DNA of 64,000 bases from positions 434,001 through 498,000 of the forward strand of contig NZ_FPEH01000012.1 of the NCBI RefSeq assembly GCF_900117425.1, read 5' to 3'. This stretch comes from Novosphingobium sp. NDB2Meth1. GTDB lineage: Bacteria; Pseudomonadota; Alphaproteobacteria; Sphingomonadales; Sphingomonadaceae. A model generated the notes under the pieces. It had not been told where the DNA came from, did not search any database, and worked only from the letters and a program-made list of their open reading frames with translations. This document shows positions 36,280 through 46,911 of this stretch, one piece after another. A program made the translations under genes and the position numbers. Position 1 is the stretch's first letter. Every line of letters begins with the position of its first letter.

Positions 36280-36881
36280 CCCTGCTTCCCGGCACCGACC
36301 ATATCGAGACCGAACGGCTGCTGCTGCGCCGGATGGACGAGCGCGACCTTGCGTTCATGATCGGGGTGCATGCCGATCCGGTGGTGGCGCGCTATCTCGG
36401 GACGGGGAATGCGCGCACGCCCGCCGAGACCGAGCAGTGGTTTGCCGATGTGCTGGAGAGCTATGCCATCGCCAGCCTCGGGCCGCTGATCGTGACGCGC
36501 AAGGCCGATGGCAAGCGGCTCGGGCGTTCTGGGCTCAGCGACGGGGTGCTGGAGCTGCAACCGGAGCCGGGGCGCTTGCGGCGCATGTGGTTCTTCCGCA
36601 AGCAGGTGCCGGAGGGCGTCGCTTTTGAGATGCAGCCCGAGCTGGGCTATACGTTCGCGCGGGAGAACTGGGGGCAGGGCTATGCCAGTGAAGCGGCGCG
36701 GGCGGTTTCGAACTATGCGCGCAGCCAGCTTGATCATCCTGCGATCATGTCGGTGATCCACCCGGATAACGTGGCCTCGCGTTCGGTCGCGCTCAAGTTC
36801 GGCGTGCGCCATGCCGATGATGTCGAGATGGCTGGGCGGACCTATCAGCGGTTTCTCTGGCCCGGCATCGGTGCTGATTAG
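36276..36881 (+). CDS. GNAT-family N-acetyltransferase, RimJ-like
   Basis: A 201-residue acetyltransferase. It begins with the RimJ/RimL-type ETERLLLRRMDERDL and has the acetyl-CoA-binding region ELGYTFARENWGQGYASEAA, followed by SVIHPDNVASRSVALKFG. The start overlaps the decarboxylase stop, and the end overlaps the MarR gene tail-to-tail by four bases. The substrate is unknown; an amine produced by the neighbouring decarboxylase is one possibility, but there is no direct support. Confidence 0.85.
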   Translation: MTLLPGTDHIETERLLLRRMDERDLAFMIGVHADPVVARYLGTGNARTPAETEQWFADVLESYAIASLGPLIVTRKADGKRLGRSGLSDGVLELQPEPGRLRRMWFFRKQVPEGVAFEMQPELGYTFARENWGQGYASEAARAVSNYARSQLDHPAIMSVIHPDNVASRSVALKFGVRHADDVEMAGRTYQRFLWPGIGAD

Positions 36882-37318
36882 GCGCTGGCGGGTTCGGCCA
36901 GCGGCGCAAGCAGCCGGGCCAGCGCGGCGCGGTCTTCCTCTCCGACGCGGGCGCCGAACGCTTCCTCGATCGCTTCGGCATAGACCGGCCACATGGCGGC
37001 GCGCATGGCGAGGCCTTCGATCGTCAGCTTGAGGGTGTGGCCGCGGGCGTCATCGGGGCAGGGGGTGCGTTCGAGGAGGCCCGCCTTCACCATGCGGTCG
37101 AGCAGGCGCGACAGGGCATATTGCTCGAGCCCGAGGGCTGCCTGCAGATCCCGCGGACGCCGGGCACCGCCGCGCTCGAGCGCGAGCAAGACATCATACC
37201 ACTCGGGCGGCGGCAGGCCGAGCTTGCGCAAGGTATCGGCGCAGTGCCGGCTGGCGAGGTCAGCGGCGCGGAGCAGGCGGGTCCACGCGAGGAGTGTGGT
37301 GGCGGCGGGCATGACCAT
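36878..37318 (-). CDS. MarR-family transcriptional regulator (as a separate start inside the long frame)
   Basis: A 146-residue MarR-type winged-helix protein counted from the ATG at 37318 (MVMPAATTLLAWTRLLRAAD). The DNA-binding wing region is LQAALGLEQYALSRLLDRMV, then KAGLLERTPCPDDARGHTLK. This is the normal length and start for the family. However, the same frame is open upstream without a stop through the antiporter gene. A perfect palindrome (37334-37349) ends 16 bases before this ATG and a longer one lies just beyond, as expected for an autoregulated MarR gene. A GGAAAG sequence upstream could serve as ribosome binding site. Confidence 0.75.
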   Translation of the reverse strand: MVMPAATTLLAWTRLLRAADLASRHCADTLRKLGLPPPEWYDVLLALERGGARRPRDLQAALGLEQYALSRLLDRMVKAGLLERTPCPDDARGHTLKLTIEGLAMRAAMWPVYAEAIEEAFGARVGEEDRAALARLLAPLAEPASA

Positions 37319-39145
37319 GGCGGGCGGCGCTTTCCATGCAATTGCATGGGGAAGTTGATGCACTCGCATGGAAAAGTCCATGCAAGTGCAACTACTTACG
37401 GTCCGCTCCCCGCCGGTCTCCTGCGGCTCGGGGCCGGTAAGCATCTGCTCGCGCGCGGCGCGCGGGTCGCCGGTTTCGAGCTGGCGGTCGAGCCGGGTGG
37501 TGTCGCGCAGGCGGAACAAGGCTTCGGCGCGGGTGATCGCCTCGTTGCTGAGCCCGGCATTGTCGAGCGCGGCAGAGGCCATGGCGATGGCGGATTCGAG
37601 CGTTTCGCGCACCACCAGCGTGACCGGGGCATCGCGCAGCTTGATGACGGCGCGGCGATCGAAGGCGCGGACATAGACGGCGGCGCGCGGGAAGGCTTCG
37701 TGGACGGCGGCAAGCATCGGCGTGTCGAGCTGGTCGCCGTCGATGCAGAACAGGATCATCTCGGCGTCTGCCGCGCCGGCCTGCCGGAGCATGTCGATCC
37801 TTGTGCCGTCGCCGAAATAGACCTTGGCGCCGAACGTGCCCGCGACGTCGATCATCTCGACATCGGTGTCGATCAGGGTGACGCTGATGCCGGCGGCCTG
37901 CAGGACTTGGCCGACGGCCTGCCCGAAGCGGCCATAGCCGACGATGAGGGCATTGGCGCCGTCGTTGCTCGGCCCTTCGCGCGTCCCCTGCGGGGCGGCC
38001 TTGGGATCGGCGCGGAAGCGGCGGGTGGCCATCATCAGGAACGGGGTGGTCGCCATCGAGAGCGTGACCACTGCGCCGAACAGGCTGGCGGCCTCGGGTG
38101 CAATGAGGAGGGCGTGGCTCGCCTGCGCGAACAGCACGAAGCCGAACTCACCGCCCTGGCTGAGCAGCAGGCCGAGCGCCAGCGCGCCGCGCCATGGCAC
38201 GCCGAACAGCCGCGCGAGGGCGAACATGACCGCGGCCTTCACCGTGATCAGCATGAGCGCCATCGAGATGACGAAAACCGGATCGCGGGCGATCGCGCCT
38301 AGATCGAGCAGCATGCCGACCGAGAGGAAGAAGAGGCCGAGCAGGATCGAGCGGAACGGTTCGACATCGGCTTCGAGTTCGTGGCGGTAGGGGCTGTCGG
38401 CCAGCATGACGCCCGCGATGAAGGCGCCGAGGGCAGTCGAGAGGCCGAGGAATTCCATCACGGCTCCTGCGGCCATGACAGTGAACAGCGCGGCGACGAT
38501 GAACATCTCGCGCTCGCCGAGATTGCCGATCAGGCGGAACAGCGGGCGGATGAGGAAACGCCCGGCAGCAACCAGCCCGGCAATCGCCCCGACCGTTTCC
38601 AGCGCGAGCAGCCAGCCCGGCGGGCCGCCGACGTCCGCCGGATTGCGGCTGAGCGCGGCGATGATCGTGATCAGCGGGATGATCGAGAGATCCTGAAACA
38701 GCAGGATCGAGAACGCACGCTCACCGAAGCGGGTCTTGAGGCGGCCGGAGGACTGCAGCATCGGCAGCACCTGCGCGGTGGAGGACAGCGCGAGCGGCAG
38801 GCCCAGTGCCAGCGCGGCGGCGGGCGAGAAGTTCGTCGTCAGCAAGATCGCGCCCGCGAGGGCGAGGCCGGAGATCGTGACCTGCAGCAGGCCGAAGCCG
38901 AGAATGTCGCGCTTCATCTTCCACAGCTTGCTGGGATCGAGTTCCAGCCCGACAAGGAACAGCAGCAGCGTGATGCCGAGTTCGGCAAAGCCTAGCTTCT
39001 GCTCCGCATCGCCGACCATGCCGAGCACGAAGGGGCCGAGCACGGCGCCGGCAATGAGATAACCCAGGGTCGCGCCGAGGCCGAGGCGGCGGAACAGCAG
39101 CACGAAGGCCAGCGCGAAGCCGAGCAGCAGGAAGCCGTCGTGCAT
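36878..39145 (-). CDS. KefB-type CPA2 cation/proton antiporter, frame continuous with a C-terminal MarR domain
   Basis: From the ATG at 39145 (MHDGFLLLGFALAF) the frame is open for 755 codons. Residues 1-375 are a 12-13-helix CPA2 exchanger (LLFLVGLELDPSKLW; LALSSTAQVLPML; LLSQGGEFGFVLFAQ). Residues ~396-515 are an RCK/TrkA-N domain with GYGRFG at 403-408. The antiporter-like part ends near residue 580, and residues 610-755 are a complete MarR regulator. The linker codes across two palindromic operator-like sequences. A TAA stop occurs in the neighbouring frame (complement near 37398), so a single-base difference would separate the two genes. It may be a real fusion, a recent stop loss, or a sequence error. 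KefB-type antiporters export K+ in exchange for H+. Confidence 0.75.
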   Translation of the reverse strand: MHDGFLLLGFALAFVLLFRRLGLGATLGYLIAGAVLGPFVLGMVGDAEQKLGFAELGITLLLFLVGLELDPSKLWKMKRDILGFGLLQVTISGLALAGAILLTTNFSPAAALALGLPLALSSTAQVLPMLQSSGRLKTRFGERAFSILLFQDLSIIPLITIIAALSRNPADVGGPPGWLLALETVGAIAGLVAAGRFLIRPLFRLIGNLGEREMFIVAALFTVMAAGAVMEFLGLSTALGAFIAGVMLADSPYRHELEADVEPFRSILLGLFFLSVGMLLDLGAIARDPVFVISMALMLITVKAAVMFALARLFGVPWRGALALGLLLSQGGEFGFVLFAQASHALLIAPEAASLFGAVVTLSMATTPFLMMATRRFRADPKAAPQGTREGPSNDGANALIVGYGRFGQAVGQVLQAAGISVTLIDTDVEMIDVAGTFGAKVYFGDGTRIDMLRQAGAADAEMILFCIDGDQLDTPMLAAVHEAFPRAAVYVRAFDRRAVIKLRDAPVTLVVRETLESAIAMASAALDNAGLSNEAITRAEALFRLRDTTRLDRQLETGDPRAAREQMLTGPEPQETGGERTVSSCTCMDFSMRVHQLPHAIAWKAPPAMVMPAATTLLAWTRLLRAADLASRHCADTLRKLGLPPPEWYDVLLALERGGARRPRDLQAALGLEQYALSRLLDRMVKAGLLERTPCPDDARGHTLKLTIEGLAMRAAMWPVYAEAIEEAFGARVGEEDRAALARLLAPLAEPASA
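37334..37349. promoter_or_regulatory. Perfect 16-bp palindrome, candidate MarR operator 1
   Basis: CCATGCAATTGCATGG reads the same on both strands and lies 15 bases upstream of the proposed MarR start. MarR dimers bind palindromes of this size (family knowledge). The core CCATGCA recurs in the adjacent second site. Confidence 0.7.
37359..37390. promoter_or_regulatory. Second palindrome with 13-bp arms, candidate MarR operator 2
   Basis: TGCACTCGCATGG (37359-37371) and CCATGCAAGTGCA (37378-37390) are reverse complements with one mismatch, around AAAAGT. Both contain the CCATGC core of operator 1. Two related palindromes spaced nine bases apart suggest cooperative binding by the MarR protein encoded next to them. 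Confidence 0.65.
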
Positions 39146-39312
39146 GATGGAGGCGGGATGGGGGCCAGATACTTGGGGGGTCACGTCACGGTTGTCGGGC
39201 CTCGCGCCGCCGAGGTCAACCGTGCTCGGTAACCGCCAAGGCGGATCAATCCTATTGACACCAGTGTAGACAGCATGGTTCCTTCCCGCTCGAACCACAA
39301 AGGGAGAGTTCC

Positions 39313-39609
39313 ATGTCCGTTGCCGGCAAGTATGAATGCGTGACCCGTTCGCCGATGGGTGATCAGACCTCGATCCTGACTGTCGAGGTGGATGGCGCCA
39401 GCTTCAGCGGCAGCAATTCGGGGCCGATGGGCAACATGGAAATCACCGGCGGGACGGTCGATGGAAACACGATCAGCTGGTCGAGCAATATCACCGTGCC
39501 GATGCCGATGAAGCTCGATTGCACCGCGACGATTGATGGGGATTCGCTGAACGGCACGGTGACGGCCGGCATGTTCGGCAGCTTCCCGATGACGGGCAAG
39601 CGCATCTGA
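39313..39609 (+). CDS. Small conserved-type beta-rich hypothetical protein
   Basis: A 98-residue protein with a GGGAGAG ribosome binding site seven bases before the ATG. It consists of alternating beta strands (KYECVTRSPMGDQTSILTVE, then DGNTISWSSNITVPMPMKLD) with Gly/Ser/Asp turns, no signal peptide and no membrane helix. The repeated DG.S/DGN turns suggest a small beta-barrel or sandwich. Similar small proteins occur in sphingomonads, but I cannot name a function. It is divergent to the antiporter gene. Confidence 0.7.
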   Translation: MSVAGKYECVTRSPMGDQTSILTVEVDGASFSGSNSGPMGNMEITGGTVDGNTISWSSNITVPMPMKLDCTATIDGDSLNGTVTAGMFGSFPMTGKRI

Positions 39610-39644
39610 ATTGCGTGCGGGGGAGGGCGTTCCTCCCCCAAGCC

Positions 39645-40100
39645 TCAAGCCCGCGTGCGAACGCGCTTGAACGTGCCGGAGAAGGCCATCGCCGGCTCGC
39701 CGTCAGCCGTGATCAGGCCGCGCGCGAAGACGAGGCTGTAGCCGGCGCGGATCACTTCCCCGCGCGCTTCGAGCAATTGCCCGGCGCGGGCTGGGCCGAC
39801 AAACTCCGAATTGAACGTGACGGTGACGCCGCTCATTTCTTCGCCGGTGGCGCTTGCGATCATGAACAACGAAAAATCGCCGAAGGTCATCAGGCAGCCG
39901 CCGTGGATGCTGCCGTGTGCGTTGCAGTTCTTCGCGCGCGGGCGGAACCCGGTGACCAGACCCTGTTCGTCGCGGCGCACGTAGAACGGGCCGACATCGT
40001 CCTCGAACGGATCGGCGCCCGACCAGTGATACCAGCCCGCCCACTCCGGATCGGCAGCAGGTTCGAGTTTGCCGGTGAAGGGCGGCGTGTCGGTCGTCAT
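39645..40100 (-). CDS. PaaI-type hotdog-fold thioesterase
   Basis: 151 residues from the ATG at 40100 (MTTDTPPFTGKLEP). The hotdog-fold core has NAHGSIHGGCLMTFGDFSLF, the PaaI active-site segment, followed by VTVTFNSEFVGPARAGQLLE and RAGYSLVFARGLITADGEP. Family members hydrolyse acyl- or hydroxyphenylacetyl-CoA thioesters. The frame is open upstream to 40598, but only as shadow sequence of ftsB. It is monocistronic, convergent with the small hypothetical gene and divergent to the ftsB-like gene. Confidence 0.85.
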   Translation of the reverse strand: MTTDTPPFTGKLEPAADPEWAGWYHWSGADPFEDDVGPFYVRRDEQGLVTGFRPRAKNCNAHGSIHGGCLMTFGDFSLFMIASATGEEMSGVTVTFNSEFVGPARAGQLLEARGEVIRAGYSLVFARGLITADGEPAMAFSGTFKRVRTRA

Positions 40101-40266
40101 GCTTTTGGCTCGTCTCTCTCGCGTTTGCGGATGCCCTAGAACAGGATGCGGGCCGCGGGAAGGCACCCGCGTCAAGCCTGCGGAACAGCGCACCTCGTAA
40201 ACATCCTGTACCAAAATTGCACTTTTCCGGTTGTATCGGCGGGGCAAGTGTGATTCTGTCGTTTTG

Positions 40267-40578
40267 ATGAAACGCCGCCGGTCATCCCTCAAGCTGCCTC
40301 GCGAGAGCATGGCGCAGAGCTTTGCGCTCGTTGCGTTGCTGCTGCTTGGCGCAGTGGCGCTGGCGGGGCCGAGCGGCGTGCTCGCCTGGACCGAGAATGC
40401 GCGGCTGCTCGAGCAGCGGCAGGCAGAGGTGAAACAGCTTCTGGCCGAGCGCGACCGGCTGCGCAACCGTGTCGCGCTGCTTGATCCGCACCATGCCGAT
40501 CCCGATCTGGTCGGCGAACTGCTGCGGTCCGATCTCAATGTGGCGCATCCGGACGAGATCGTCATCCAGCGCAAGTGA
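40267..40578 (+). CDS. ftsB: FtsB/DivIC-type septum formation initiator
   Basis: A 103-residue bitopic membrane protein: a short basic cytoplasmic tail (MKRRRSSLKLPRES), one transmembrane helix at about residues 17-37 and a coiled-coil (LLEQRQAEVKQLLAERDRLR). The conserved C-terminal block is NRVALLDPHHADPDLVGELL followed by NVAHPDEIVI, which is typical of the alphaproteobacterial FtsB family. It would act in the divisome with FtsL and FtsQ. The ATG at 40267 was chosen over one at 40231 because it begins the usual basic tail. folE follows 46 bases later. Confidence 0.85.
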   Translation: MKRRRSSLKLPRESMAQSFALVALLLLGAVALAGPSGVLAWTENARLLEQRQAEVKQLLAERDRLRNRVALLDPHHADPDLVGELLRSDLNVAHPDEIVIQRK

Positions 40579-40624
40579 TGCCGCGCGGCATCGGACACGC
40601 GATCCTTACGGAGCTCCGCTTACC

Positions 40625-41254
40625 ATGACCGTCCACCACGGGCACGATGACGACGACTTCGGCGAAGACGAACTTGGCGGGGACGGCAAGATCATCGTTC
40701 CCGAGCATGTGCAGGACGCGATCCGCACGCTGATCCGCTGGTCGGGCGATGATCCGGAGCGCGAGGGCCTGCTCGATACGCCGCGCCGCGTGGCGCGGGC
40801 GTGGAAGGAATATTGCCAGGGCTATGGCGAGGACCCCGCTTCGCACCTCGCGCGCCAGTTCGAGGAAGTCGGCGGCTACAACGAGCTTGTGCTGCTGAAG
40901 GACATCCCGTTCCAGTCGCACTGCGAGCACCACATGGCGCCGATCATCGGCAAAGCGGCGATCGCCTATCTGCCGCGGCACAAGGTGGTGGGGATTTCCA
41001 AGCTCGCGCGCGTGCTCAACGCCTATGCGCGGCGGCTGCAGATCCAGGAGCGGCTGACCGCGGAAGTCGCCACCTGCATCTGGGACAACCTCAAGCCGCA
41101 CGGCGTGGCGGTGGTGATCGAGGCACAGCACGGCTGCATGACCGGGCGCGGGGTGCGCACGCCGGGCGTCGGCATGGTGACGAGCCGGCTGATGGGCACG
41201 TTCCTCGAGGACAATCGCAGCCGCAAGGAAGTGCTCAGCCTGATGGGCTATTGA
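40625..41254 (+). CDS. folE: GTP cyclohydrolase I
   Basis: A 209-residue enzyme converting GTP to 7,8-dihydroneopterin triphosphate, the first step of tetrahydrofolate synthesis. Zinc ligands are C100 and H103 (QSHCEHHMAP) and C171 (AQHGCMTGRGV). Further signatures are ARRLQIQERLT and LSLMGY at the C-terminus. The first ~25 residues are an acidic extension (HHGHDDDDFGEDELGGD). The ATG of a possible hydrolase frame overlaps its stop (TGATG). Confidence 0.95.
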   Translation: MTVHHGHDDDDFGEDELGGDGKIIVPEHVQDAIRTLIRWSGDDPEREGLLDTPRRVARAWKEYCQGYGEDPASHLARQFEEVGGYNELVLLKDIPFQSHCEHHMAPIIGKAAIAYLPRHKVVGISKLARVLNAYARRLQIQERLTAEVATCIWDNLKPHGVAVVIEAQHGCMTGRGVRTPGVGMVTSRLMGTFLEDNRSRKEVLSLMGY

Positions 41255-41268
41255 TGGGGAGAGGATCT

Positions 41269-42147
41269 GTGCGGACCATGCGGGAATTTCCGAAGCTGGC
41301 CGCAGCGTCGCTTGCTCTTGCGGCGCCGATGGCTTCGGCGGCACCTGCCATCCCGCCCGCGATCTACACCGATCCTCCGGCCGATGTCGCGCATCCGGCG
41401 CGGATGGAGGTGTTCCATGTTCCGAGCGGCGGAGTGGAGATCAACGGGGTCGGTTATCTGGCGGCAGGAGCAGGGCCGCATCCAACGGTGGTGATCTGCC
41501 ATGGCTTGCCGGGTAATGAGAAGAACCTCGATCTGGCGCAGGCGCTGCGGCGGCGGGGCTGGAACGCGATCACCTTCAACTATCGCGGCTCGTGGGGCAG
41601 CCCCGGCACGTACCGGTTCGGGCAGAACCCGGAGGATGCGCGGGCGGTGCTGGCCTTTCTGCGCGCCAATGCCACACGCTATGGCATCGACACCCAGCGC
41701 ATGGCGATGGTGGGGCACTCGATGGGCGGGTGGGTGACGGCGATGGCGGGCGCGGAGGAGCCGGACTTGCGCGCCCTCGTCCTCTATTCGGCAGCCAACA
41801 TGGGCAAGAAGGGCCAGCTTTCGCAAGGCGACCGGGCCAAGCTGATCGCCGAGAACAGCGAGACGCTGAACAGTCCGGCGCAGGCGCTGGTCGACGAACT
41901 TGGCGCCCATGCGGCCGAGTGGGATTTCGTGAGGCGGGCGTCCGCACTCAGCGCCACACCGCTGCTTGTGTTGACCTCCAATGACGGACTTGCCGCCGAC
42001 GGTGACGAACTTGTCGCGGCGGTACGCAAGGTGGGCGGGACCAGGGTCCGGACGGCGCATGTCGCAACCGATCATGGCTGGTCCGATCACCGCATCGATC
42101 TGGAAGCGCGGGTGATCCGCTTCCTCGAACCGCTGCTGGCGAAGTGA
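41269..42147 (+). CDS. Secreted alpha/beta hydrolase
   Basis: A 292-residue alpha/beta hydrolase. The GTG at 41269 is preferred because GGGAGAGG ends five bases upstream; an ATG at 41254 overlapping the folE stop and one at 41278 are alternatives. The signal peptide is FPKLAAASLALAAPMASAAP. The oxyanion region is VVICHGLPGNEKNLD, the nucleophile elbow is GHSMGG, and the catalytic acid and histidine probably lie in LTSNDGLAADGDE and DHGWSDH. The substrate is unknown. The stop overlaps the GTG of the next gene. Confidence 0.85.
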   Translation: MRTMREFPKLAAASLALAAPMASAAPAIPPAIYTDPPADVAHPARMEVFHVPSGGVEINGVGYLAAGAGPHPTVVICHGLPGNEKNLDLAQALRRRGWNAITFNYRGSWGSPGTYRFGQNPEDARAVLAFLRANATRYGIDTQRMAMVGHSMGGWVTAMAGAEEPDLRALVLYSAANMGKKGQLSQGDRAKLIAENSETLNSPAQALVDELGAHAAEWDFVRRASALSATPLLVLTSNDGLAADGDELVAAVRKVGGTRVRTAHVATDHGWSDHRIDLEARVIRFLEPLLAK

Positions 42148-42896
42148 CGGTGCTGGTCAAGCGAGGCCGCGCGCTGATCATGCTGGCGGGAGCTTTGCTG
42201 CTCCTGCCGACCGAGAGGGCGTGGGCGCAGTCGGTCGATGGAGGCGTTGAAGCGGCCAGCGACGAGGTGCGCGCCGGGATCAGCTGGAGCGGGGCGCGGG
42301 CTTCGGTTTCGGCTGACGGGCGGCTCGATCTTGGCCCGCTTGATGCGTCAGTGCGCGTGGCGGCGCTGCGGGGGGCTGCGCGCCATGGCGGGGCGGACGC
42401 GGTCGCGGATGTGGCGGCGGGGCGCGATTGGGCGCTGGGTGCGGTGACCTTGCGGACCGAGGTGGTCGGCCATCTGTTTGCCGGGGCTGCGCAGCGGATG
42501 GATTTCGCCGAACTGGTGCTGGGTGCGCGGTACGGCCTCGGCCCGCTGCGCGTGGCGGCGACCGCGTGGTTTGCGCCGCGCCAGAGCACGATCGGCGGCG
42601 ACAATCTGCATCTGCGGGTGGGCGCGGATGCCGGATTGCCGGGCCTGCCGCTCACCGTGCTGGCAAGCGTGGGCTATTCGACCGGCAGCGGTAGTGATCC
42701 CCGCGCGGCGCGGCTCAGGCCCGGCGGAGACTATGCCGACTGGAAGCTGGGCGCGGAATACACGCGCTGGCCGCTGACGTTCGGGCTGGACTATGTGGGC
42801 AACAGCATCGCGCCGGAGCGGATCCGTGTGACGCCCTTTGCGGACGCTGGCGGTGTGAGGGACCGGGTTGTCGCGCGGGTCCGCCTTGCGTTCTGA
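42144..42896 (+). CDS. TorF-like putative outer-membrane porin protein
   Basis: 250 residues starting with GTG in a GTGA overlap with the hydrolase; an internal ATG at 42180 is possible. A signal peptide (LIMLAGALLLLPTERAWAQ) is followed by amphipathic strands (LDLGPLDASVRVAALRG; GLGPLRVAATAWFAPRQS; WPLTFGLDYVGN) and a terminal phenylalanine (VRLAF), as in small outer-membrane barrels of the TorF/putative-porin type. Its function is not known. Confidence 0.65.
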   Translation: MTVLVKRGRALIMLAGALLLLPTERAWAQSVDGGVEAASDEVRAGISWSGARASVSADGRLDLGPLDASVRVAALRGAARHGGADAVADVAAGRDWALGAVTLRTEVVGHLFAGAAQRMDFAELVLGARYGLGPLRVAATAWFAPRQSTIGGDNLHLRVGADAGLPGLPLTVLASVGYSTGSGSDPRAARLRPGGDYADWKLGAEYTRWPLTFGLDYVGNSIAPERIRVTPFADAGGVRDRVVARVRLAF

Positions 42897-42993
42897 GCGA
42901 GTAGTTCAGTCGATCATTGATCCAGCTTTTATAGTCAAATCCGATCACTGAAATGCGGTTTACTCGCTTCCGCCCCTAAGCACCTGGGCGTAG

Positions 42994-45213
<2,220 letters not shown>

Positions 45214-45900
45214 TCAGCCTGCCAGGGTACGCTGGAACAGCCGCCTGATCAGCCACGGCTCGAGCAGGCGGCCCAGCACATAGAGCGCCGCGAAGATGCC
45301 GGCGAAGACATAGGCGGTGATGGGCGAGAACCCTTCGTTCTCCTCATCATCGCCTTTCTTCTTGTCTTTCGCGTCCTTCTTCTCGTCCTTCGGCTTCTCC
45401 GGAGCGGGTGCGCCGAGGAACTTGTCGATCGGGTTCAGCTTGATCTCGCCCTGCTTGTCCTTCTTCGCCTTTTCCTTGGCGATTTCCTCGGGCGTGGGCT
45501 TGTCGAGCGTGCCGAGAAAGACGGTCAGCTGGCTGATCGCGAGGAACAGCAGCGGCGCGAGGAAGCAGTAGAGCAGCGCGCGGCTGACGAGGTGGTAACG
45601 CAGCGTGGGGCCCTGCTCGCCGGGCTCGATGCGCAAGGTGCCGCTGTCGACCACCGAGAGCGGATCCTGCGCCAGCTGGTCGCGCTTGGTGACCAAGACC
45701 ACATCGCCCATGCGCGCATGGACCGTGCCCGCATGCGCGAAGAGCGGATCGAGGCGCGCGAAGGCCTCGTCGGTGGCAAGATCGGCGGGGAGGGGCACTT
45801 CGCCGCGGATGTGCCAGATCCGCTGCATGAGGCGCAGGATCGCAGGCGCTTCGGCGGGGGCGGGGAGGGTTTCCATGCCGGAGGCGCTCAGCGAGGTCAC
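45214..45900 (-). CDS. Two-helix membrane protein with charged linker, unknown function
   Basis: 228 residues. Residues ~15-100 are soluble (LMQRIWHIRGEVPLPADLAT, then VTKRDQLAQDPLSVVDSGTL). A transmembrane helix follows (LVSRALLYCFLAPLLFLAIS), then a highly charged low-complexity linker (KPKDEKKDAKDKKKGDDEEN) and a second helix (ITAYVFAGIFAALYVLGRLL). The layout suggests a membrane protein with a cytoplasmic Lys/Asp-rich loop or tail. I know no family function. It is six bases downstream of the sterol-desaturase-like gene and probably co-transcribed. Confidence 0.75.
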   Translation of the reverse strand: MTSLSASGMETLPAPAEAPAILRLMQRIWHIRGEVPLPADLATDEAFARLDPLFAHAGTVHARMGDVVLVTKRDQLAQDPLSVVDSGTLRIEPGEQGPTLRYHLVSRALLYCFLAPLLFLAISQLTVFLGTLDKPTPEEIAKEKAKKDKQGEIKLNPIDKFLGAPAPEKPKDEKKDAKDKKKGDDEENEGFSPITAYVFAGIFAALYVLGRLLEPWLIRRLFQRTLAG

Positions 45901-45906
45901 GCCGCC

Positions 45907-46911
45907 CTATTCCGCCGGAACCGCGGTGGGGTGATCACCGAACATCGGCTCGCGGACCCCGCGCTCCTTCCACGCCTTCCAGCCTTCGGTGAAGGGATAG
46001 AGCATCTGCTCGCGGATCGACATGCGGCGGCCGCCTTCCATGCCGAGCAGCTCCGCCTCGCCATCGATGCAGGTGCCGAACATCCGGTCGATCACGATGA
46101 ACCAGTTGCTGTAATTGCTGCGTGTCGATTCGAAATCCTGCGAGTGGTGCAGGCTGTGATGCTCGGTCGTGTTGAACAGGAAGCGCCACCAGCGCGGGCT
46201 GTCAAAGCGCACGTTGATGTGCTGGTACGCGCCGATCGACATGCTGATGGCGCCCGCAAGCAGAAACGCGCGGGGCAGGAAATCGAACAGGCCGCCGATG
46301 CCGAGGCCGATCAGGAACAGCTCGAGCGGATTGCCGACCGCGCCTTTGTGGACGTTGAGCTGGGTGATATAGTGGTGCACCGAATGCGGCAGCCACAGCG
46401 GGTACCAGTTGTGCATCCCGCGATGCATCCAGTACTGGCCGAGATCGAAGATGAACAGGCTGAGCAGGGCCTGCACCAGCAGCGGCAGGCCGGTGAACCA
46501 CGCGAACTTGTCGAAATCGAACGTGCTCTGGAGCGCTTCGATGATCGCGTCGCTGCCGATGTAGTTTTCGACCAGCTGGACGCAGGTAGCGGATATGCCG
46601 ACGTAGAACAGGTCGGTCGCCAGTTCCTTCCATGTGATCTGCCACGACTTGTGGCGCGGGTTCACGAATTCGAGGATCTGGAGGAAAATGCGAAAGCCGA
46701 TGCCGATGCCGATGGCGGTCGAGAACTTCGCGATCGAGTTGGGTGCATAGTACCAGAACGCGATCATGCCGAACAGGACGGCGGGCTGGAACCAGGTGAA
46801 GAACAAGCGCTTGAAGGTGCCGCCTTCGACCTTCGGGATGTTTTCCCAACCGATGGTGACGGGCGACTGGGTCCCGACAATCCGCTTTCCGACTCGAATA
46901 CCGTCCATCAT
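45907..46911 (-). CDS. Fatty acid hydroxylase/sterol desaturase superfamily protein
   Basis: A 334-residue integral membrane di-iron oxygenase-like protein. The histidine clusters of the family are present: HRGMH, HSVHH and EHHSLHHS, along with FDLGQYWMHRG. Several hydrophobic segments flank them. Family members hydroxylate or desaturate fatty acids, sterols or carotenoids in the membrane; the substrate here is not determinable. The palindromes CAAATATTTG (46949-46958) and TTGAC-AGTC-GTCAA (46956-46969) lie just upstream. Confidence 0.88.
   Translation of the reverse strand: MMDGIRVGKRIVGTQSPVTIGWENIPKVEGGTFKRLFFTWFQPAVLFGMIAFWYYAPNSIAKFSTAIGIGIGFRIFLQILEFVNPRHKSWQITWKELATDLFYVGISATCVQLVENYIGSDAIIEALQSTFDFDKFAWFTGLPLLVQALLSLFIFDLGQYWMHRGMHNWYPLWLPHSVHHYITQLNVHKGAVGNPLELFLIGLGIGGLFDFLPRAFLLAGAISMSIGAYQHINVRFDSPRWWRFLFNTTEHHSLHHSQDFESTRSNYSNWFIVIDRMFGTCIDGEAELLGMEGGRRMSIREQMLYPFTEGWKAWKERGVREPMFGDHPTAVPAE

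Noticed and set aside
35097..36881. 594-codon frame joining decarboxylase-region sequence with the acetyltransferase
   Set aside because: Its first part is a shadow of the decarboxylase gene in another frame; the acetyltransferase starts at 36276 in an ATGA overlap.
39645..40598. 317-codon form of the thioesterase
   Set aside because: The extra N-terminal part is antisense to the ftsB-like gene and is not hotdog-like; the ATG at 40100 gives normal family length.
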